A DNA stretch of 64,000 nucleotides, taken from contig DYYG01000008.1 of the NCBI GenBank assembly GCA_020741775.1, positions 1 to 64,000 of the forward strand. The letters run 5' to 3'. The translations under genes were made by a program, and so were the position numbers. Under the pieces are notes generated by a model. It worked only from the letters and a program-made list of their open reading frames with translations. It ran no database searches and was not told the origin of the DNA. Positions 1-12,355 of this stretch are shown one piece after another. Source of the DNA: Methylorubrum populi (GTDB taxonomy: Bacteria; Pseudomonadota; Alphaproteobacteria; Rhizobiales; Beijerinckiaceae). Numbering within the stretch: the first letter of the stretch is position 1; every line of letters starts with the position of its first letter.

Positions 1-3231
<3,231 letters not shown>

Positions 3232-3307
3232 ATTAATTCCGTGACCGGAACTGCCCGACCGAAAGGATCCGGGCGGCTTTCGGCCACGTGAACCAGAGCC
3301 GTTTCCC

Positions 3308-3340
3308 GGCCCGGAAGGAGTTCATCGCTCCGGCCGGGCC
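3308..3340 (+). terminator. hairpin between carB and greA
   Basis: GGCCCGG at 3308-3314 pairs with CCGGGCC at 3334-3340. Inside it GGAG (3317-3320) pairs with CTCC (3328-3331). The hairpin is followed by a weakly T-rich stretch (TCTTCATT). It sits between the carB stop and the greA start, so it is a likely but imperfect terminator for carB. Confidence 0.5.
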
Positions 3341-3361
3341 TCTTCATTGTGGCGCGAGACC

Positions 3362-3844
3362 ATGAGCATCGACAAGCTTCCCATCACGGCACGCGGCTAC
3401 GCAGCCCTCGAGGAGGAGCTGAAGCGTCGCCAGCAGGTGGAACGTCCCCGGATCATCCAGGCGATCTCGGAGGCCCGTGCCCTGGGCGATCTCTCCGAGA
3501 ATGCCGAGTACCATGCTGCCAAGGAAGCCCAGTCCCACAACGAGGGCCGGGTGCTCGAACTGGAAAGCATGATCGCGCGGGCGGAAATCATCGACACGTC
3601 GAAGCTGTCGGGTTCGAAGATCAAATTCGGTGCCCGCGTGAAGCTCGTGGACGAGGATACCGAGGAAGAGAAGACCTACCAGCTCGTCGGTGAGCCGGAG
3701 GCGGATGTGCGCGAGGGCCGTGTCTCGATCAGTTCGCCCATCGCCCGCGCCCTGATCGGCAAGGGCGTCGGCGATACGGTCGAGGTCACCACCCCCGGCG
3801 GCGGCAAGTCCTACGAGGTCGTCGCCATCGAATGGGGAGCCTGA
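3362..3844 (+). CDS. greA: transcription elongation factor GreA
   Basis: GreA rescues backtracked RNA polymerase by stimulating transcript cleavage. The protein is 160 residues, the usual length. It has the N-terminal coiled coil with the acidic tip motif [14 protein letters not shown] near residues 38-51 and a C-terminal FKBP-like domain ([17 protein letters not shown]). I chose the ATG at 3362, which begins [13 protein letters not shown] as GreA proteins do; an in-frame TTG at 3347 adds five residues with no support. No clear Shine-Dalgarno sequence precedes it. The downstream gene overlaps its last 13 bases, or starts 5 bases after its stop if a GTG start is used. Confidence 0.96.
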   Translation: MSIDKLPITARGYAALEEELKRRQQVERPRIIQAISEARALGDLSENAEYHAAKEAQSHNEGRVLELESMIARAEIIDTSKLSGSKIKFGARVKLVDEDTEEEKTYQLVGEPEADVREGRVSISSPIARALIGKGVGDTVEVTTPGGGKSYEVVAIEWGA

Positions 3845-4350
3845 CTCCCGTGCGCGTCCCCGGCCTTTCGGCTCTCTTCGGCCTTCTCGCTGGGGCCGCG
3901 CTCCTCGGTTCCGCCACGGCGCAGGATTTCGACCGGTTCGGCGGCATCTCCGTCGATGTGCGGCCGCTCCAGGCCTATGCCCGCGGCCCGCAGGCGGAGG
4001 CTCTGCGGGCGGATCTGACCGAGGCCATGCGGCGCACCTTCGCCGACCGCTTGGCCAAGGGGGCTCCGACCCTGGTGGTGCGCGTGAGCGGCCTGTCGCT
4101 CGCGGCCTATGGCGGTGCGCAAGGCGGTGACCGCAGCAGCCTCGGCGGCAGCGGCACCACGGATTACCTCGACGGCGAGGTGCTTCTGGTCGGCCGTGGC
4201 GGCGAGATCCTGGCCCGCCATCCCCAACTCTCGGCCCTGCCCGCGAGCTCCGGAGGCGCGTGGTACGATCCGGCCTCCGAGCGGCGGCGCGTCGCGGCCC
4301 TGGCCGAGCACTACGCGCAGTGGCTGCGGCGGATGCTTCCGGCGCAGTGA
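3832..4350 (+). CDS. exported protein of unknown function
   Basis: I do not recognise a family. The product (172 residues from ATG 3832, 166 from GTG 3850) begins with a signal-peptide-like segment ending ...GSATAQDF, which predicts export with cleavage after AQ or nearby. The mature part is about 140 residues, alternates predicted strands and helices, and has no cysteines or recognisable catalytic motif. It overlaps or directly abuts greA and runs in the same direction, so it is probably co-transcribed. The ATG start overlaps greA by 13 bases; the GTG 6 bases after the greA stop is equally plausible. Codon usage matches its neighbours. Confidence 0.72.
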   Translation: MGSLTPVRVPGLSALFGLLAGAALLGSATAQDFDRFGGISVDVRPLQAYARGPQAEALRADLTEAMRRTFADRLAKGAPTLVVRVSGLSLAAYGGAQGGDRSSLGGSGTTDYLDGEVLLVGRGGEILARHPQLSALPASSGGAWYDPASERRRVAALAEHYAQWLRRMLPAQ

Positions 4351-4408
4351 CGCCAGCACGGGGTGAGAAAAGCGAGCGGGAAGGGCAGACAGGAAAGGAT
4401 TGCGTCGC

Positions 4409-5485
4409 GTGAACGAGAACGGGCCGGTGGCGGCGGAGGGCAGCGTGCCGCCGGAACTCGCGCGCGCCCGCGCCTGGATCCTCACGGACGGCAAGGCCGG
4501 TGACGAGAACCAGTGCCTCGGCATCGCCGATGCCCTCGGCCTGACCTACGAGACCCGGCGGATTCCGAACGGACGGCCCCTGACCTGGATGGCGCCCTGG
4601 GGACCGATCGATCCGCGCGATGCGCCGGGCCGGGCCGGCGGCCTGCTCGGCGGCCCGCTGCCCGATCTGCTGATCGCCTCCGGGCGGCGCGCCGTGCCCT
4701 ATCTCCGCGCCGTGCGCCGCGCCTCGGGCGGCAGGACCTTCACCGCCTTCCTCAAGGATCCACGCACCGGCCACGACACGGCCGACTTCATCTGGGTGCC
4801 CGATTACGACGACCTGCGCGGGCCCAACGTCGTCACGACCCTGACCGCCCCTCACCCGGTCTCCCGCGCCCGGCTCGATGCGGCGCGGATCAAGCCCGAT
4901 CCGCGCCTCGCGCGCCTGCCCTGGCCCCGCATCGCGGTGCTGATCGGCGGGGACAGCCGGCATTTGCGCTACCGTAAGGCCGATATGCGCCGCCTCGTGC
5001 GCGATCTCACCAAGCTCGCCGATGGCGGCTGTTCGCTGATGCTGACGGTTTCCCGGCGCACACCGCCGGACCTGCGCACGGCCCTGGAAGACCTCGTGAA
5101 GGAGAAGGGCGGCTTCTTCTGGGATGGCAGCGGGGAGAACCCGTATATCGGTATGCTGGCCATCGCCGACCACATCGTCGTGACCTCGGATTCGGCCAAC
5201 ATGGTCGGAGAGGCGGCGAGCACCGGCGCGCCCCTCCTGCTGTTCGACCTGCCGCGCACCTATATCCGGCATCGGCGGATGTTCGCCGGCCTCGCCATGG
5301 CCGGCGCCCTGAAGCCCTTCATCGGCCGCCTGGAGGCCCTTCGTTACGCGCCCATCGATGCGACCCCGGAGATCGCGGCGGCCCTGGCGGAAGCCTATGG
5401 GCGGCATCGCCGCCGCTTCGCGGCGGGGGCGCCCCCCGCACCGGCCGGGCCCGTAATAACCTCCTCGGTCGGAGACCGGATCTGA
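4409..5485 (+). CDS. mitochondrial-fission ELM1 family protein
   Basis: The 358-residue product matches the ELM1 (DUF1022) family: an N-terminal AWILTDGKAGDENQCLGIA signature, central PDLLIASGRRAVPYLRAV, and a GT-B-like second half (VVTSDSANMVGEAASTG). Plant ELM1 acts in mitochondrial fission; the bacterial members are conserved in alphaproteobacteria, their biochemical role is unknown, and the fold resembles glycosyltransferases. I chose GTG 4409 because an AGGAAAGG sequence lies 10 bases upstream; a TTG at 4400 sits too close to it. It follows the exported protein by 58 bases. Confidence 0.85.
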   Translation: MNENGPVAAEGSVPPELARARAWILTDGKAGDENQCLGIADALGLTYETRRIPNGRPLTWMAPWGPIDPRDAPGRAGGLLGGPLPDLLIASGRRAVPYLRAVRRASGGRTFTAFLKDPRTGHDTADFIWVPDYDDLRGPNVVTTLTAPHPVSRARLDAARIKPDPRLARLPWPRIAVLIGGDSRHLRYRKADMRRLVRDLTKLADGGCSLMLTVSRRTPPDLRTALEDLVKEKGGFFWDGSGENPYIGMLAIADHIVVTSDSANMVGEAASTGAPLLLFDLPRTYIRHRRMFAGLAMAGALKPFIGRLEALRYAPIDATPEIAAALAEAYGRHRRRFAAGAPPAPAGPVITSSVGDRI

Positions 5486-5641
5486 GCCGGAGAGCGGCAG
5501 GACTTTTCCCGGCGCCTCGGATCTAGAAAAGAACTGTTTGCCCGCTTCGTGCGAGAGTGCGGGCGACGGCACACGGACCGAACAGAGAGAGCGCCCGGCA
5601 CCGGGAGACCGGAATCGCCGCGCGGACAGGAGACGGCACAG

Positions 5642-6616
5642 ATGGCGCACACCCATGCGAGGCTCGTGATCATCGGCTCAGGACCGGCCGGATACACCGC
5701 CGCGATCTATGCCGCCCGCGCCCTAGTCGAGCCGCTGCTGATCTCCGGTTTCCAGCCCGGCGGCCAGCTGATGATCACCACCGACGTGGAGAACTATCCG
5801 GGCTTCGCCGAGGCGATCCAGGGACCGTGGCTGATGGAGCAGATGCGCCTCCAGGCCGAGCATGTCGGCACGAAGATCGTCTCCGAATACATCACCAAGG
5901 TCGATCTGAACGGGCGCCCGTTCCGGCTCGAGGCCGATTCCGGCGAGACCTATACCTGCGACGCGCTCATCATCGCGACCGGTGCCCAGGCCAAGTGGCT
6001 CGGCCTGCCATCGGAAGCGAAGTTCCAGGGCTTCGGCGTCTCCGCCTGCGCCACCTGCGACGGATTTTTCTTCCGGGGCAAGGACGTGACCGTGGTCGGC
6101 GGCGGCAACACCGCGGTGGAGGAGGCCCTCTACCTCGCCAACCTCGCCAAATCCGTCACGGTGATCCATCGCCGGGGCGAGTTCCGGGCGGAGCGCATCC
6201 TGCAGGAGCGCCTGTTCAAGCACGCCAACGTCGCGGTGAAGTGGCATCATGCGGTCGAGGAGATCTGCGGCTCAGACACGCCGCCCTCGGTCACGCATCT
6301 GCGCCTCAAGGATCTGCGCTCCGGCGAGATCGTCGAGCACGCCACCGACGGCCTGTTCGTGGCGATCGGGCACCAGCCCGCGACCGCGATCTTCGAGGGT
6401 CAGCTGCCGATGCGTCACGGCGGCTACATCGCGGTGACGCCGGGCACGACCGCGACCGGCATTCCTGGCGTATTCGCCGCCGGCGACGTGACCGACGACG
6501 TCTACCGGCAGGCCATCACCGCGGCGGGGATGGGCTGCATGGCCGCCCTGGAAGCCGAAAAGTATCTTGCGGCCCTCGATGTCGGCGAGAGCCCGGCACA
6601 GGCCGCAGCTGAATAA
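5642..6616 (+). CDS. trxB: thioredoxin reductase
   Basis: TrxB passes electrons from NADPH through FAD to thioredoxin in the cytoplasm. The 324-residue protein has the FAD-binding [16 protein letters not shown] motif near residue 13, the redox-active CATC pair at Cys136 and Cys139, the NADPH-binding [16 protein letters not shown] motif, and the C-terminal FAD motif [15 protein letters not shown]. Length and domain order are standard. The ATG at 5642 is preceded by ACAGGAGACGGCACAG, which supplies a ribosome binding site. A LysR regulator follows downstream on the same strand. Confidence 0.97.
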   Translation: MAHTHARLVIIGSGPAGYTAAIYAARALVEPLLISGFQPGGQLMITTDVENYPGFAEAIQGPWLMEQMRLQAEHVGTKIVSEYITKVDLNGRPFRLEADSGETYTCDALIIATGAQAKWLGLPSEAKFQGFGVSACATCDGFFFRGKDVTVVGGGNTAVEEALYLANLAKSVTVIHRRGEFRAERILQERLFKHANVAVKWHHAVEEICGSDTPPSVTHLRLKDLRSGEIVEHATDGLFVAIGHQPATAIFEGQLPMRHGGYIAVTPGTTATGIPGVFAAGDVTDDVYRQAITAAGMGCMAALEAEKYLAALDVGESPAQAAAE

Positions 6617-6834
6617 GTACTGTTCAAAAGAATGCCCGTTCAGCCGCCCGTCGCGGCCCCGACAAGCGGCGAACGGGCGTCTCCAAAGCGCTAAAACGTT
6701 GTTCTTCACGCAGTTCCCTGTTGACGACTGCCACGACGCAACCAATTCGCAAGCTTGTTGTCCTAGCCTGAACGGAGCGGGAGACGGCTGGTTTCGCGAT
6801 GAGGCCTCCGCCGGTCGCGGTGGGGGCGGATAGT

Positions 6835-6849
6835 GTTGCGTCGTGCAAC
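6835..6849. promoter_or_regulatory. LysR-type T-N11-A site
   Basis: GTTGC-GTCGT-GCAAC is a perfect 5-bp inverted repeat with a 5-base spacer and fits the T-N11-A rule for LysR-family sites. It lies 50 bases upstream of the LysR gene start at 6899, consistent with autoregulation. This is inference from pattern and position. Confidence 0.5.
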
Positions 6850-6898
6850 GCCCGAAGGTCGCGGTCCCCCCGTGACGGGCTGACCTCGACGGGCGGGA

Positions 6899-7798
6899 GT
6901 GACGGCCTTGGATTGGGACAAGATCCGGATTTTCCTCAACGTCGCGGAAGCCGGCAGCTTCACGCGGGCGGGCGACGACATCGGCTTGAGCCAATCGGCG
7001 GTCAGCCGTCAGATCAGCGCTCTGGAACGGGAGCTGAAGGCACCGCTCTTCCACCGCCATGCCCGCGGCCTGATCCTGACCGAGCAGGGTGACCTGCTGT
7101 TCCGCGCCGCGCGGGACATGAAGCTCAGGCTAGAGAACACCCGCGCCCGCCTCGTCGAGACCAGCGAGCGGCCCTCCGGCGATCTCCGGGTCACCACGAC
7201 GGTGGGCCTGGGCACCTCCTGGCTGTCGCAGCGCGTCTCCGAGTTCCTCGACCTCTATCCGGATGTGCGGATCGAGCTCGTGCTCACCAACGAGGAACTG
7301 GACCTCGCCATGCGCGAGGCCGACATCGCCATCCGCATGCGCCGCCCCGCCCAGCCGGACCTGATCCAGCGGCGGCTGTTCACGGTGCATTATCACGCTT
7401 TCGCGAGCCCGGATTACGTCAAGCGCTTCGGTGAGCCGAAGTCCATCGCCGACCTCGACGAGCACCGCCTCGTCTCCTTCGGTGGTAACGAGCCGTCCTA
7501 CCTGCTCGCCACCCACTACCTCGCCAGCATCGGCCGCGAGGGCGACGACCGGCGGCCGGTCCACTTCACCGTCAACAACATCGCCGCGCTCCATAAAGCG
7601 ATGGAAGCGGGCATCGGCGTCGGCATCCTGCCGGACTACGCCGTCGACGGTAACGAGAGCCTCGTCCAAGTGCTGCGCGAGAGCGAGATGCCGACGATGG
7701 AGAGCTATCTCGTCTACGCCGAGGAGATGCGCTCGGTGGCCCGCGTTCAGGCCTTCCGCGACTTCCTCGTCAACAAGGCCCAGCGCTGGACCTATTGA
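6899..7798 (+). CDS. LysR family transcriptional regulator next to trxB
   Basis: A 299-residue LysR regulator. The N-terminal winged helix-turn-helix (FLNVAEAGSFTRAGDDIG then LSQSAVSRQISALERELK) occupies residues 9-60, and a type 2 periplasmic-binding-like effector domain follows (about 95-290). The GTG at 6899 gives the family's usual N-terminus. A LysR-type inverted repeat lies 50 bases upstream. It is 280 bases downstream of trxB on the same strand. Its target genes and ligand cannot be read from the sequence; redox control is only suggested by adjacency to trxB. Confidence 0.93.
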   Translation: MTALDWDKIRIFLNVAEAGSFTRAGDDIGLSQSAVSRQISALERELKAPLFHRHARGLILTEQGDLLFRAARDMKLRLENTRARLVETSERPSGDLRVTTTVGLGTSWLSQRVSEFLDLYPDVRIELVLTNEELDLAMREADIAIRMRRPAQPDLIQRRLFTVHYHAFASPDYVKRFGEPKSIADLDEHRLVSFGGNEPSYLLATHYLASIGREGDDRRPVHFTVNNIAALHKAMEAGIGVGILPDYAVDGNESLVQVLRESEMPTMESYLVYAEEMRSVARVQAFRDFLVNKAQRWTY

Positions 7799-7924
7799 GG
7801 GCCGCCGCGCCGGGGCGGGTTGACGGCGCTCGTCGCGGGCCTTGTCGCGCCCCGACTCCCTGTCTAAGACCGGCGGACCCTCGCCGGGCGCCCTGCCGGG
7901 GCCCGGCCGACGCAGCCGGACGGC

Positions 7925-8380
7925 ATGATCGCGATTCACTGCCTCAACGGGCCGAACCTCAACCTGCTGGGCCAGCGCGAGCCGGGCATCTACGGCGCCG
8001 CCACCCTCGCCGAGATCGAGCGGACACTGCATGCGCAGGCGGGCCGCCTCGATATCGCCCTGACCTTCCGTCAAACGAATCACGAGGGCGATCTCGTGAC
8101 CTGGGTGCAGGAGGCGGGCGCGGTGGGAGCCGGCGTGCTCATCAACGCCGCCGCCTACACGCACACGTCGATCGCCCTGCGCGACGCGATCGCGGGGGCT
8201 GGCGTGACGGCGGTGGAGATCCATCTTTCGAACGTCCATGCCCGTGAGGACTTCCGGCACGTCTCGCGGATCGCACCGGTCTGCGCCGGCGTGATTTCGG
8301 GCTTCGGTGCCCATAGTTACGTTGTCGGGCTCGATGCCCTCGCCCATCTCCTGCGCGGACGGCTTCCGTCCGCCTCCTGA
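7925..8380 (+). CDS. aroQ: 3-dehydroquinate dehydratase, type II
   Basis: This enzyme converts 3-dehydroquinate to 3-dehydroshikimate, the third step of the shikimate pathway. The 151-residue protein is the standard type II size. It shows the GPNLNLLGQREPGIYG motif containing the catalytic tyrosine (Tyr24), the RQTNHEGDLVTW motif, INAAAYTHTS for substrate binding, and EIHLSNVHAREDFRH with the catalytic histidine. It is the first of four closely spaced same-strand genes (aroQ, accB, accC, aat), and aroQ-accBC linkage is common in proteobacteria. Confidence 0.97.
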   Translation: MIAIHCLNGPNLNLLGQREPGIYGAATLAEIERTLHAQAGRLDIALTFRQTNHEGDLVTWVQEAGAVGAGVLINAAAYTHTSIALRDAIAGAGVTAVEIHLSNVHAREDFRHVSRIAPVCAGVISGFGAHSYVVGLDALAHLLRGRLPSAS

Positions 8381-8399
8381 CCTTTAGAACCAAGAGCCG

Positions 8400-8873
8400 A
8401 TGGCCAAGAACGAACCCTTCGATCCCGAGCTGGTGCGCGAACTCGCCCGGATGGTCGCCGAGACCGACCTGAGCGAGATCGAAGTCGAGAAGGGCGATCT
8501 GCGCATCCGCGTCGCCCGCAAGCTCGAACCGGTCACGGTTCAGGTCGCCTCCGCCCCGCCGGCAGCCGTCGCGGCGGCCCCGGTCGTGGCGCCGGCCGCG
8601 GCCCTGGCGCCCGCCCCCGCCAAGACCGGCGCGGGCCATCCCGGCGCCGTGCCCTCCCCCATGGTCGGCACCGCCTATCTGCGCCCCTCGCCGGACGCGA
8701 AGCCGTTCATCGAGATCGGCACGAAGGTTCAGGCCGGTGATAAGCTGCTGCTGGTCGAGGCCATGAAGACCTTCAACGAAATCGTCGCGCCCCGCGCCGG
8801 TACGGTGACCGCGATCTTCGTCGAGGACGGGATGCCGGTCGAGTACGGCGAAGCCCTCCTCGTTCTCGAGTAG
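8400..8873 (+). CDS. accB: acetyl-CoA carboxylase biotin carboxyl carrier protein
   Basis: AccB carries biotin between the carboxylase and transferase components of acetyl-CoA carboxylase in fatty acid synthesis. The 157-residue protein has an N-terminal helical region, an Ala/Pro-rich linker (about residues 50-80) and a C-terminal biotinyl domain with the [10 protein letters not shown] motif; the biotinylated lysine is Lys123. The ATG lies 19 bases after the aroQ stop, and accC follows after 10 bases, so all three are one operon. Confidence 0.97.
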   Translation: MAKNEPFDPELVRELARMVAETDLSEIEVEKGDLRIRVARKLEPVTVQVASAPPAAVAAAPVVAPAAALAPAPAKTGAGHPGAVPSPMVGTAYLRPSPDAKPFIEIGTKVQAGDKLLLVEAMKTFNEIVAPRAGTVTAIFVEDGMPVEYGEALLVLE

Positions 8874-8883
8874 CCTCCCCGCG

Positions 8884-10251
8884 ATGTTCGATAAGATCCT
8901 GATCGCCAACCGCGGCGAGATCGCGCTCCGCATTCTGCGGGCGGCGAAGGAGCTCGGTATCGCCACCGTCGCGGTCCACTCCACGGCGGATGCCGACGCC
9001 ATGCATGTGCGGCTTGCCGACGAGAGCGTCTGCATCGGCCCGCCCGCCGCCCGCGACAGCTACCTCAACATCCCCTCGATCATCGCGGCCTGCGAGATCA
9101 CCGGGGCGGATGCGGTCCATCCGGGCTACGGCTTCCTGTCCGAGAACGCCCGCTTCGCCGACGTGCTGGCCCATCACAATATCGGCTTCATCGGCCCCAA
9201 AGCCGACCATATCCGGGTGATGGGCGACAAGATCGAGGCCAAGCGCACTGCCAAGCGCCTCGGCATCCCCTGCGTGCCGGGCTCCGAGGGCGGCGTGACC
9301 GATCCGGACGAGGCCAAGCGCGTCGCCGCCGAGATCGGCTATCCCGTGCTGGTGAAAGCGGCCTCCGGCGGCGGCGGACGCGGCATGAAGGTCGCCCGCT
9401 CCGAGGAAGAGCTGGAGCAGGCGCTGGACATGGCCCGCACCGAGGCCAAGGCGGCCTTCGGCGACGACGCCGTCTACCTCGAAAAATACCTGACCAAGCC
9501 GCGCCACATCGAGGTGCAGATCCTCGGCGACGGGCGCGGCGGGGCCGTCCACTTGGCCGAACGCGACTGCTCGCTCCAGCGCCGTCACCAGAAGGTCTGG
9601 GAGGAAGGCGGCTCGCCTGCGCTGAATGCCGAGATGCGCGCCGAGATCGGCGGCATCTGCGCCAACGCCATGCGTGAACTCGGTTATCTCGGCGCCGGCA
9701 CCATCGAGTTCCTCTACGAGGATGGCCGGTTCTACTTCATCGAGATGAACACGCGCATCCAGGTCGAGCATCCTGTCACGGAGATGATCACCGGGATCGA
9801 CCTCGTGAACGAACAGATCCGAGTCGCGGCCGGGGGCGGCCTGTCGGTGGCCCAGGAGGACATCAAGGTCGAGGGTCATGCCATCGAGTGCCGGATCAAC
9901 GCCGAGCACCCGGCCACCTTCCGGCCCTCACCGGGGCTGATCACCTATTTCCATCCGCCGGGCGGTCTGGGTGTCCGGGTGGATTCGGCCGCCTTCCAGG
10001 GCTACCGCATCCCACCGCATTACGATTCGCTGATCGGCAAGCTGATCGTGCACGGGCGCACCCGCAACGAGTGCCTGATGCGCCTGCGTCGGGCGCTCGA
10101 CGAGTTCGTGGTCGACGGGATCGACACCACCCTGCCGCTGTTCCGCACGCTGGTGCGCAACGCCGACGTCCAGAACGGGCTCTACGACATCCACTGGCTC
10201 GAGAGCTTCCTCGCCCGCGAGGAATTGGCGGGCGTCGAGACCCGGCGCTGA
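8884..10251 (+). CDS. accC: acetyl-CoA carboxylase biotin carboxylase subunit
   Basis: AccC carboxylates the biotin on AccB using ATP and bicarbonate. The 455-residue product is full length: an N-terminal Rossmann-like domain ([20 protein letters not shown]), a central ATP-grasp domain with the glycine-rich loop [12 protein letters not shown] near residue 159, the [14 protein letters not shown] signature near residue 288, and the C-terminal domain (AIECRINAE). The start lies 10 bases after accB. The aat gene follows 175 bases later. Confidence 0.98.
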   Translation: MFDKILIANRGEIALRILRAAKELGIATVAVHSTADADAMHVRLADESVCIGPPAARDSYLNIPSIIAACEITGADAVHPGYGFLSENARFADVLAHHNIGFIGPKADHIRVMGDKIEAKRTAKRLGIPCVPGSEGGVTDPDEAKRVAAEIGYPVLVKAASGGGGRGMKVARSEEELEQALDMARTEAKAAFGDDAVYLEKYLTKPRHIEVQILGDGRGGAVHLAERDCSLQRRHQKVWEEGGSPALNAEMRAEIGGICANAMRELGYLGAGTIEFLYEDGRFYFIEMNTRIQVEHPVTEMITGIDLVNEQIRVAAGGGLSVAQEDIKVEGHAIECRINAEHPATFRPSPGLITYFHPPGGLGVRVDSAAFQGYRIPPHYDSLIGKLIVHGRTRNECLMRLRRALDEFVVDGIDTTLPLFRTLVRNADVQNGLYDIHWLESFLAREELAGVETRR

Positions 10252-10426
10252 CGGGAGGGAGCGGCACCGCCGCCCCCTCCGACCGGGGCCCATGCGACCG
10301 CCCGCCCGGGAACGGTGGCTTCGGCCCCCCGGACGGGGTTCGATCCGGTTTCATCGACCGGGCAGGAGTTCGTCCACGCCCTTCTCCGGGCTGGTGTCCG
10401 GGCGCGGAGCGAGCGACAAAGCTCGG

Positions 10427-11101
10427 ATGCACGACAGGACTTCCGTGGACATCACGCCCGACATCCTGCTCAAGGCTTACGCCGCCGGGATCTTCCCGAT
10501 GGCGGAGGATGCGGACGATCCGACGATCTACTGGGTCGAGCCCCGCGCCCGCGGGGTGCTGCCCCTCGACCGTTTCCACGTTCCCCGGCGGCTGGCCCGC
10601 ACCGTTCGCTCCGACCTGTTCGAGGTCGTCACCGACCGGGATTTCGACGCGGTGATCGATGGCTGCGCCGCCCCGCGCCGGGACACCGCGCGCACCTGGA
10701 TCAACGGCCGCATCCGCGATCTCTACAGCGCGCTGTTCGATCTCGGCCATTGCCACACGGTCGAGGTCTACCATCAGGGACGCCTCGCCGGCGGGCTCTA
10801 CGGCGTCTCCCTCGGCGCCGCCTTCTTCGGCGAGAGCATGTTCCACGAGGTGCGCGACGCCTCGAAGGTCGCCCTCGTCCATCTCGTCGCCCGTCTGCGT
10901 CGCGGCGGCTACCGGCTCGCCGATACCCAGTTCATCACCGAGCATCTGAGCCAGTTCGGCGTCGAGGAAGTGCCGCGCCACATCTATAAACGCCAGCTCT
11001 CGGCCGCGATCGGCGAGCAAGCCGAATGGGGTCCGCCGGATCGCGCCCTCAGCGGCACGGAGGCCCTGGCGGCGCTCGGGATCGCGAGCGGGACGGAATA
11101 A
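10427..11101 (+). CDS. aat: leucyl/phenylalanyl-tRNA--protein transferase
   Basis: Aat adds Leu or Phe to proteins with N-terminal Lys or Arg, marking them for ClpS/ClpAP degradation (N-end rule). The 224-residue protein has the family's N-terminal [14 protein letters not shown] segment, the [19 protein letters not shown] motif, the [19 protein letters not shown] core and the [13 protein letters not shown] motif. I chose ATG 10427 because it gives the usual length; an upstream in-frame ATG at 10292 would add 45 unconserved, low-complexity residues. It converges with a TetR gene only 4 bases away. Confidence 0.95.
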   Translation: MHDRTSVDITPDILLKAYAAGIFPMAEDADDPTIYWVEPRARGVLPLDRFHVPRRLARTVRSDLFEVVTDRDFDAVIDGCAAPRRDTARTWINGRIRDLYSALFDLGHCHTVEVYHQGRLAGGLYGVSLGAAFFGESMFHEVRDASKVALVHLVARLRRGGYRLADTQFITEHLSQFGVEEVPRHIYKRQLSAAIGEQAEWGPPDRALSGTEALAALGIASGTE

Positions 11102-11105
11102 GCCG

Positions 11106-11717
11106 CTACCCAGGGACGAAATCGAGCCGCAGCAATCGCCCGGCCAGCGCCGCCGCGGCTCGGGGATCGGCCCGTGCCTCCTCACCGAGCAGGCCGTCGA
11201 TGGCGAGCGCCGCCATGCCGTGGACCAAAGCCCAGGATCGCAGGGCTTCATCCGCCGCGCGCGCCGCAGGCACCAGGGCCGCGACGCGGTCGGCCAGCAC
11301 AGCGTAAGCCGCGCCGGAGGCGGCGATCAGGGTTTCGGGGCGCGCTCCGCAGGATCTGGTGCCGAACATCAGGCGGAACAGGCCGGGCTGGGTGCAGGCG
11401 AAGGCGACATAGGCCTCACCCTGGGCATACAGGGCCTCCCGCCCCTCCCCCGCGCGATCCGCAACCTCTAGCACCGCATGCAAGCGCTCGAACCCGACCG
11501 TCGCGACGGCCGCGAGCAATGCCTCCTTGTCCGGAAAATGGCGGTAGGGCGCCATCGCCGACACCCCGGCGCGCCGCGCGGCCTCCCGCAGGCCCAGCGT
11601 CGCCGGATCGCCGCCCTCTTCGAGGATCGACAGCCCGGCGGCGATCAGAGCCTCACGCAGCTCACCATGGTGATAGCCGCCCTTGAGCTGCCTCGACTCA
11701 GGCTTCGATGTTGACAC
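11106..11717 (-). CDS. TetR family regulator, divergent from a DUF4188 gene
   Basis: A TetR-type repressor. The helix-turn-helix is evident (LGLREAARRAGVSAMAPYRHFPDKEALLAAV), followed by a C-terminal ligand domain of the TetR_C_33/WHG type (YVAFACTQPGLFRLMFG). The GTG at 11717 gives about 203 residues and begins just before the recognisable family N-terminus (GGYHHGELREALI). A longer start at 11807 would run through the divergent promoter and into the neighbouring gene, so I reject it. The divergent gene at 11765 is the likely target, through the palindrome at 11738-11748. Confidence 0.88.
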   Translation of the reverse strand: MSTSKPESRQLKGGYHHGELREALIAAGLSILEEGGDPATLGLREAARRAGVSAMAPYRHFPDKEALLAAVATVGFERLHAVLEVADRAGEGREALYAQGEAYVAFACTQPGLFRLMFGTRSCGARPETLIAASGAAYAVLADRVAALVPAARAADEALRSWALVHGMAALAIDGLLGEEARADPRAAAALAGRLLRLDFVPG

Positions 11718-11748
11718 TGTAAGCGTCCGACTTATGATTACGCTGTAA
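11711..11748 (+). promoter_or_regulatory. consensus-like promoter with overlapping palindromic operator
   Basis: TTGACA (11711-11716) and TATGAT (11733-11738) are separated by 16 bases and point to the DUF4188 gene at 11765. The palindrome TTAC-GCT-GTAA (11738-11748) begins in the last base of the -10 element, and a related half-site CTGTAAGC lies in the spacer. This places an operator where a TetR dimer would block initiation, and it also overlaps the predicted start of the TetR gene itself. Confidence 0.68.
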
Positions 11749-11764
11749 ACATGGAGTCGATGCC

Positions 11765-12244
11765 ATGACCGCATGGGACAGGCAAGCGGCGAACGGAAGC
11801 CGCCCACGGCGCGAATCGGTCGATCTCTCGGACCATCCCGACCTCGTCGTGGTCTATCTCGGCTTCCGAGTCGGACGCTTGCAGGGCTTGAAGGCGCTGC
11901 TGGGAATCGGGCGCGGGCTCGCGCGGATGCAGCGGGAGAAGCCGGACGGGCTCCTCGCGCACGAGAACCTCGTTTACGGCCTCACCCATATCGGCATGCG
12001 GCAATATTGGCGGGATCTCGAAAGCCTGGAAGCCTTCACCCGATCGGATCCGCACAAGATCTGGTGGCGGGATTTCGGCCGTGATCCGGCGGGTAACGGC
12101 TTCTGGCACGAGGCTTATCGCCTCTCCGGCGGCATGGAGGCGATCTATGTCGGCATGCCGCGCCGGATCGGGCTCGCCTCCTTCGCAGCCGCCCGCGATC
12201 CGCAAGGTCCCTTCATGACCTCGCGGCAGCGGCTGGCCGCCTAA
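11765..12244 (+). CDS. DUF4188 (monooxygenase-like) family protein
   Basis: The 159-residue product resembles DUF4188 proteins, small cytosolic proteins of the dimeric alpha-beta barrel type often annotated as monooxygenase-like or aldoxime-dehydratase-related. Visible family traits are DLVVVYLGFRVGRLQGLKAL near the N-terminus, ENLVYGLTHIGMRQYWRD in the middle, and the later WHEAYRLSGGMEAIYVGMP segment. No catalytic reaction can be assigned. A strong promoter with a palindromic operator lies directly upstream, and the divergent TetR gene probably represses it, so it is likely induced by a small molecule. Confidence 0.75.
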   Translation: MTAWDRQAANGSRPRRESVDLSDHPDLVVVYLGFRVGRLQGLKALLGIGRGLARMQREKPDGLLAHENLVYGLTHIGMRQYWRDLESLEAFTRSDPHKIWWRDFGRDPAGNGFWHEAYRLSGGMEAIYVGMPRRIGLASFAAARDPQGPFMTSRQRLAA

Positions 12245-12261
12245 CGGTCTTGTCGAGAGCC

Positions 12262-12355
12262 TCATCCCGGATATCGGATCCCGGATAAGGCTCTCGATCC
12301 TTGTTTTCGCATCGCCTCCTTCCGAAAGCCGGAGACCACCTTTCGGGACGATGCT
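12262..12355. repeat. dispersed intergenic repeat, copy A
   Basis: This block fills the gap between two convergent genes. Its core contains CCGAAAG (12322-12328) and CTTTCGG (12340-12346), which form a hairpin. Both the core and the preceding 50 bases (ATCCCGGA, ATCGG, TCTCGATCC) are recognisably the same as a block near 53640-53800. It may act as a bidirectional terminator, though no T-tract is present. Confidence 0.75.

Noticed and set aside
3344..5656. 770-codon minus-strand frame opposite greA and the ELM1-family gene
   Set aside because: It runs antisense to three supported genes and has no recognisable motif or ribosome binding site.
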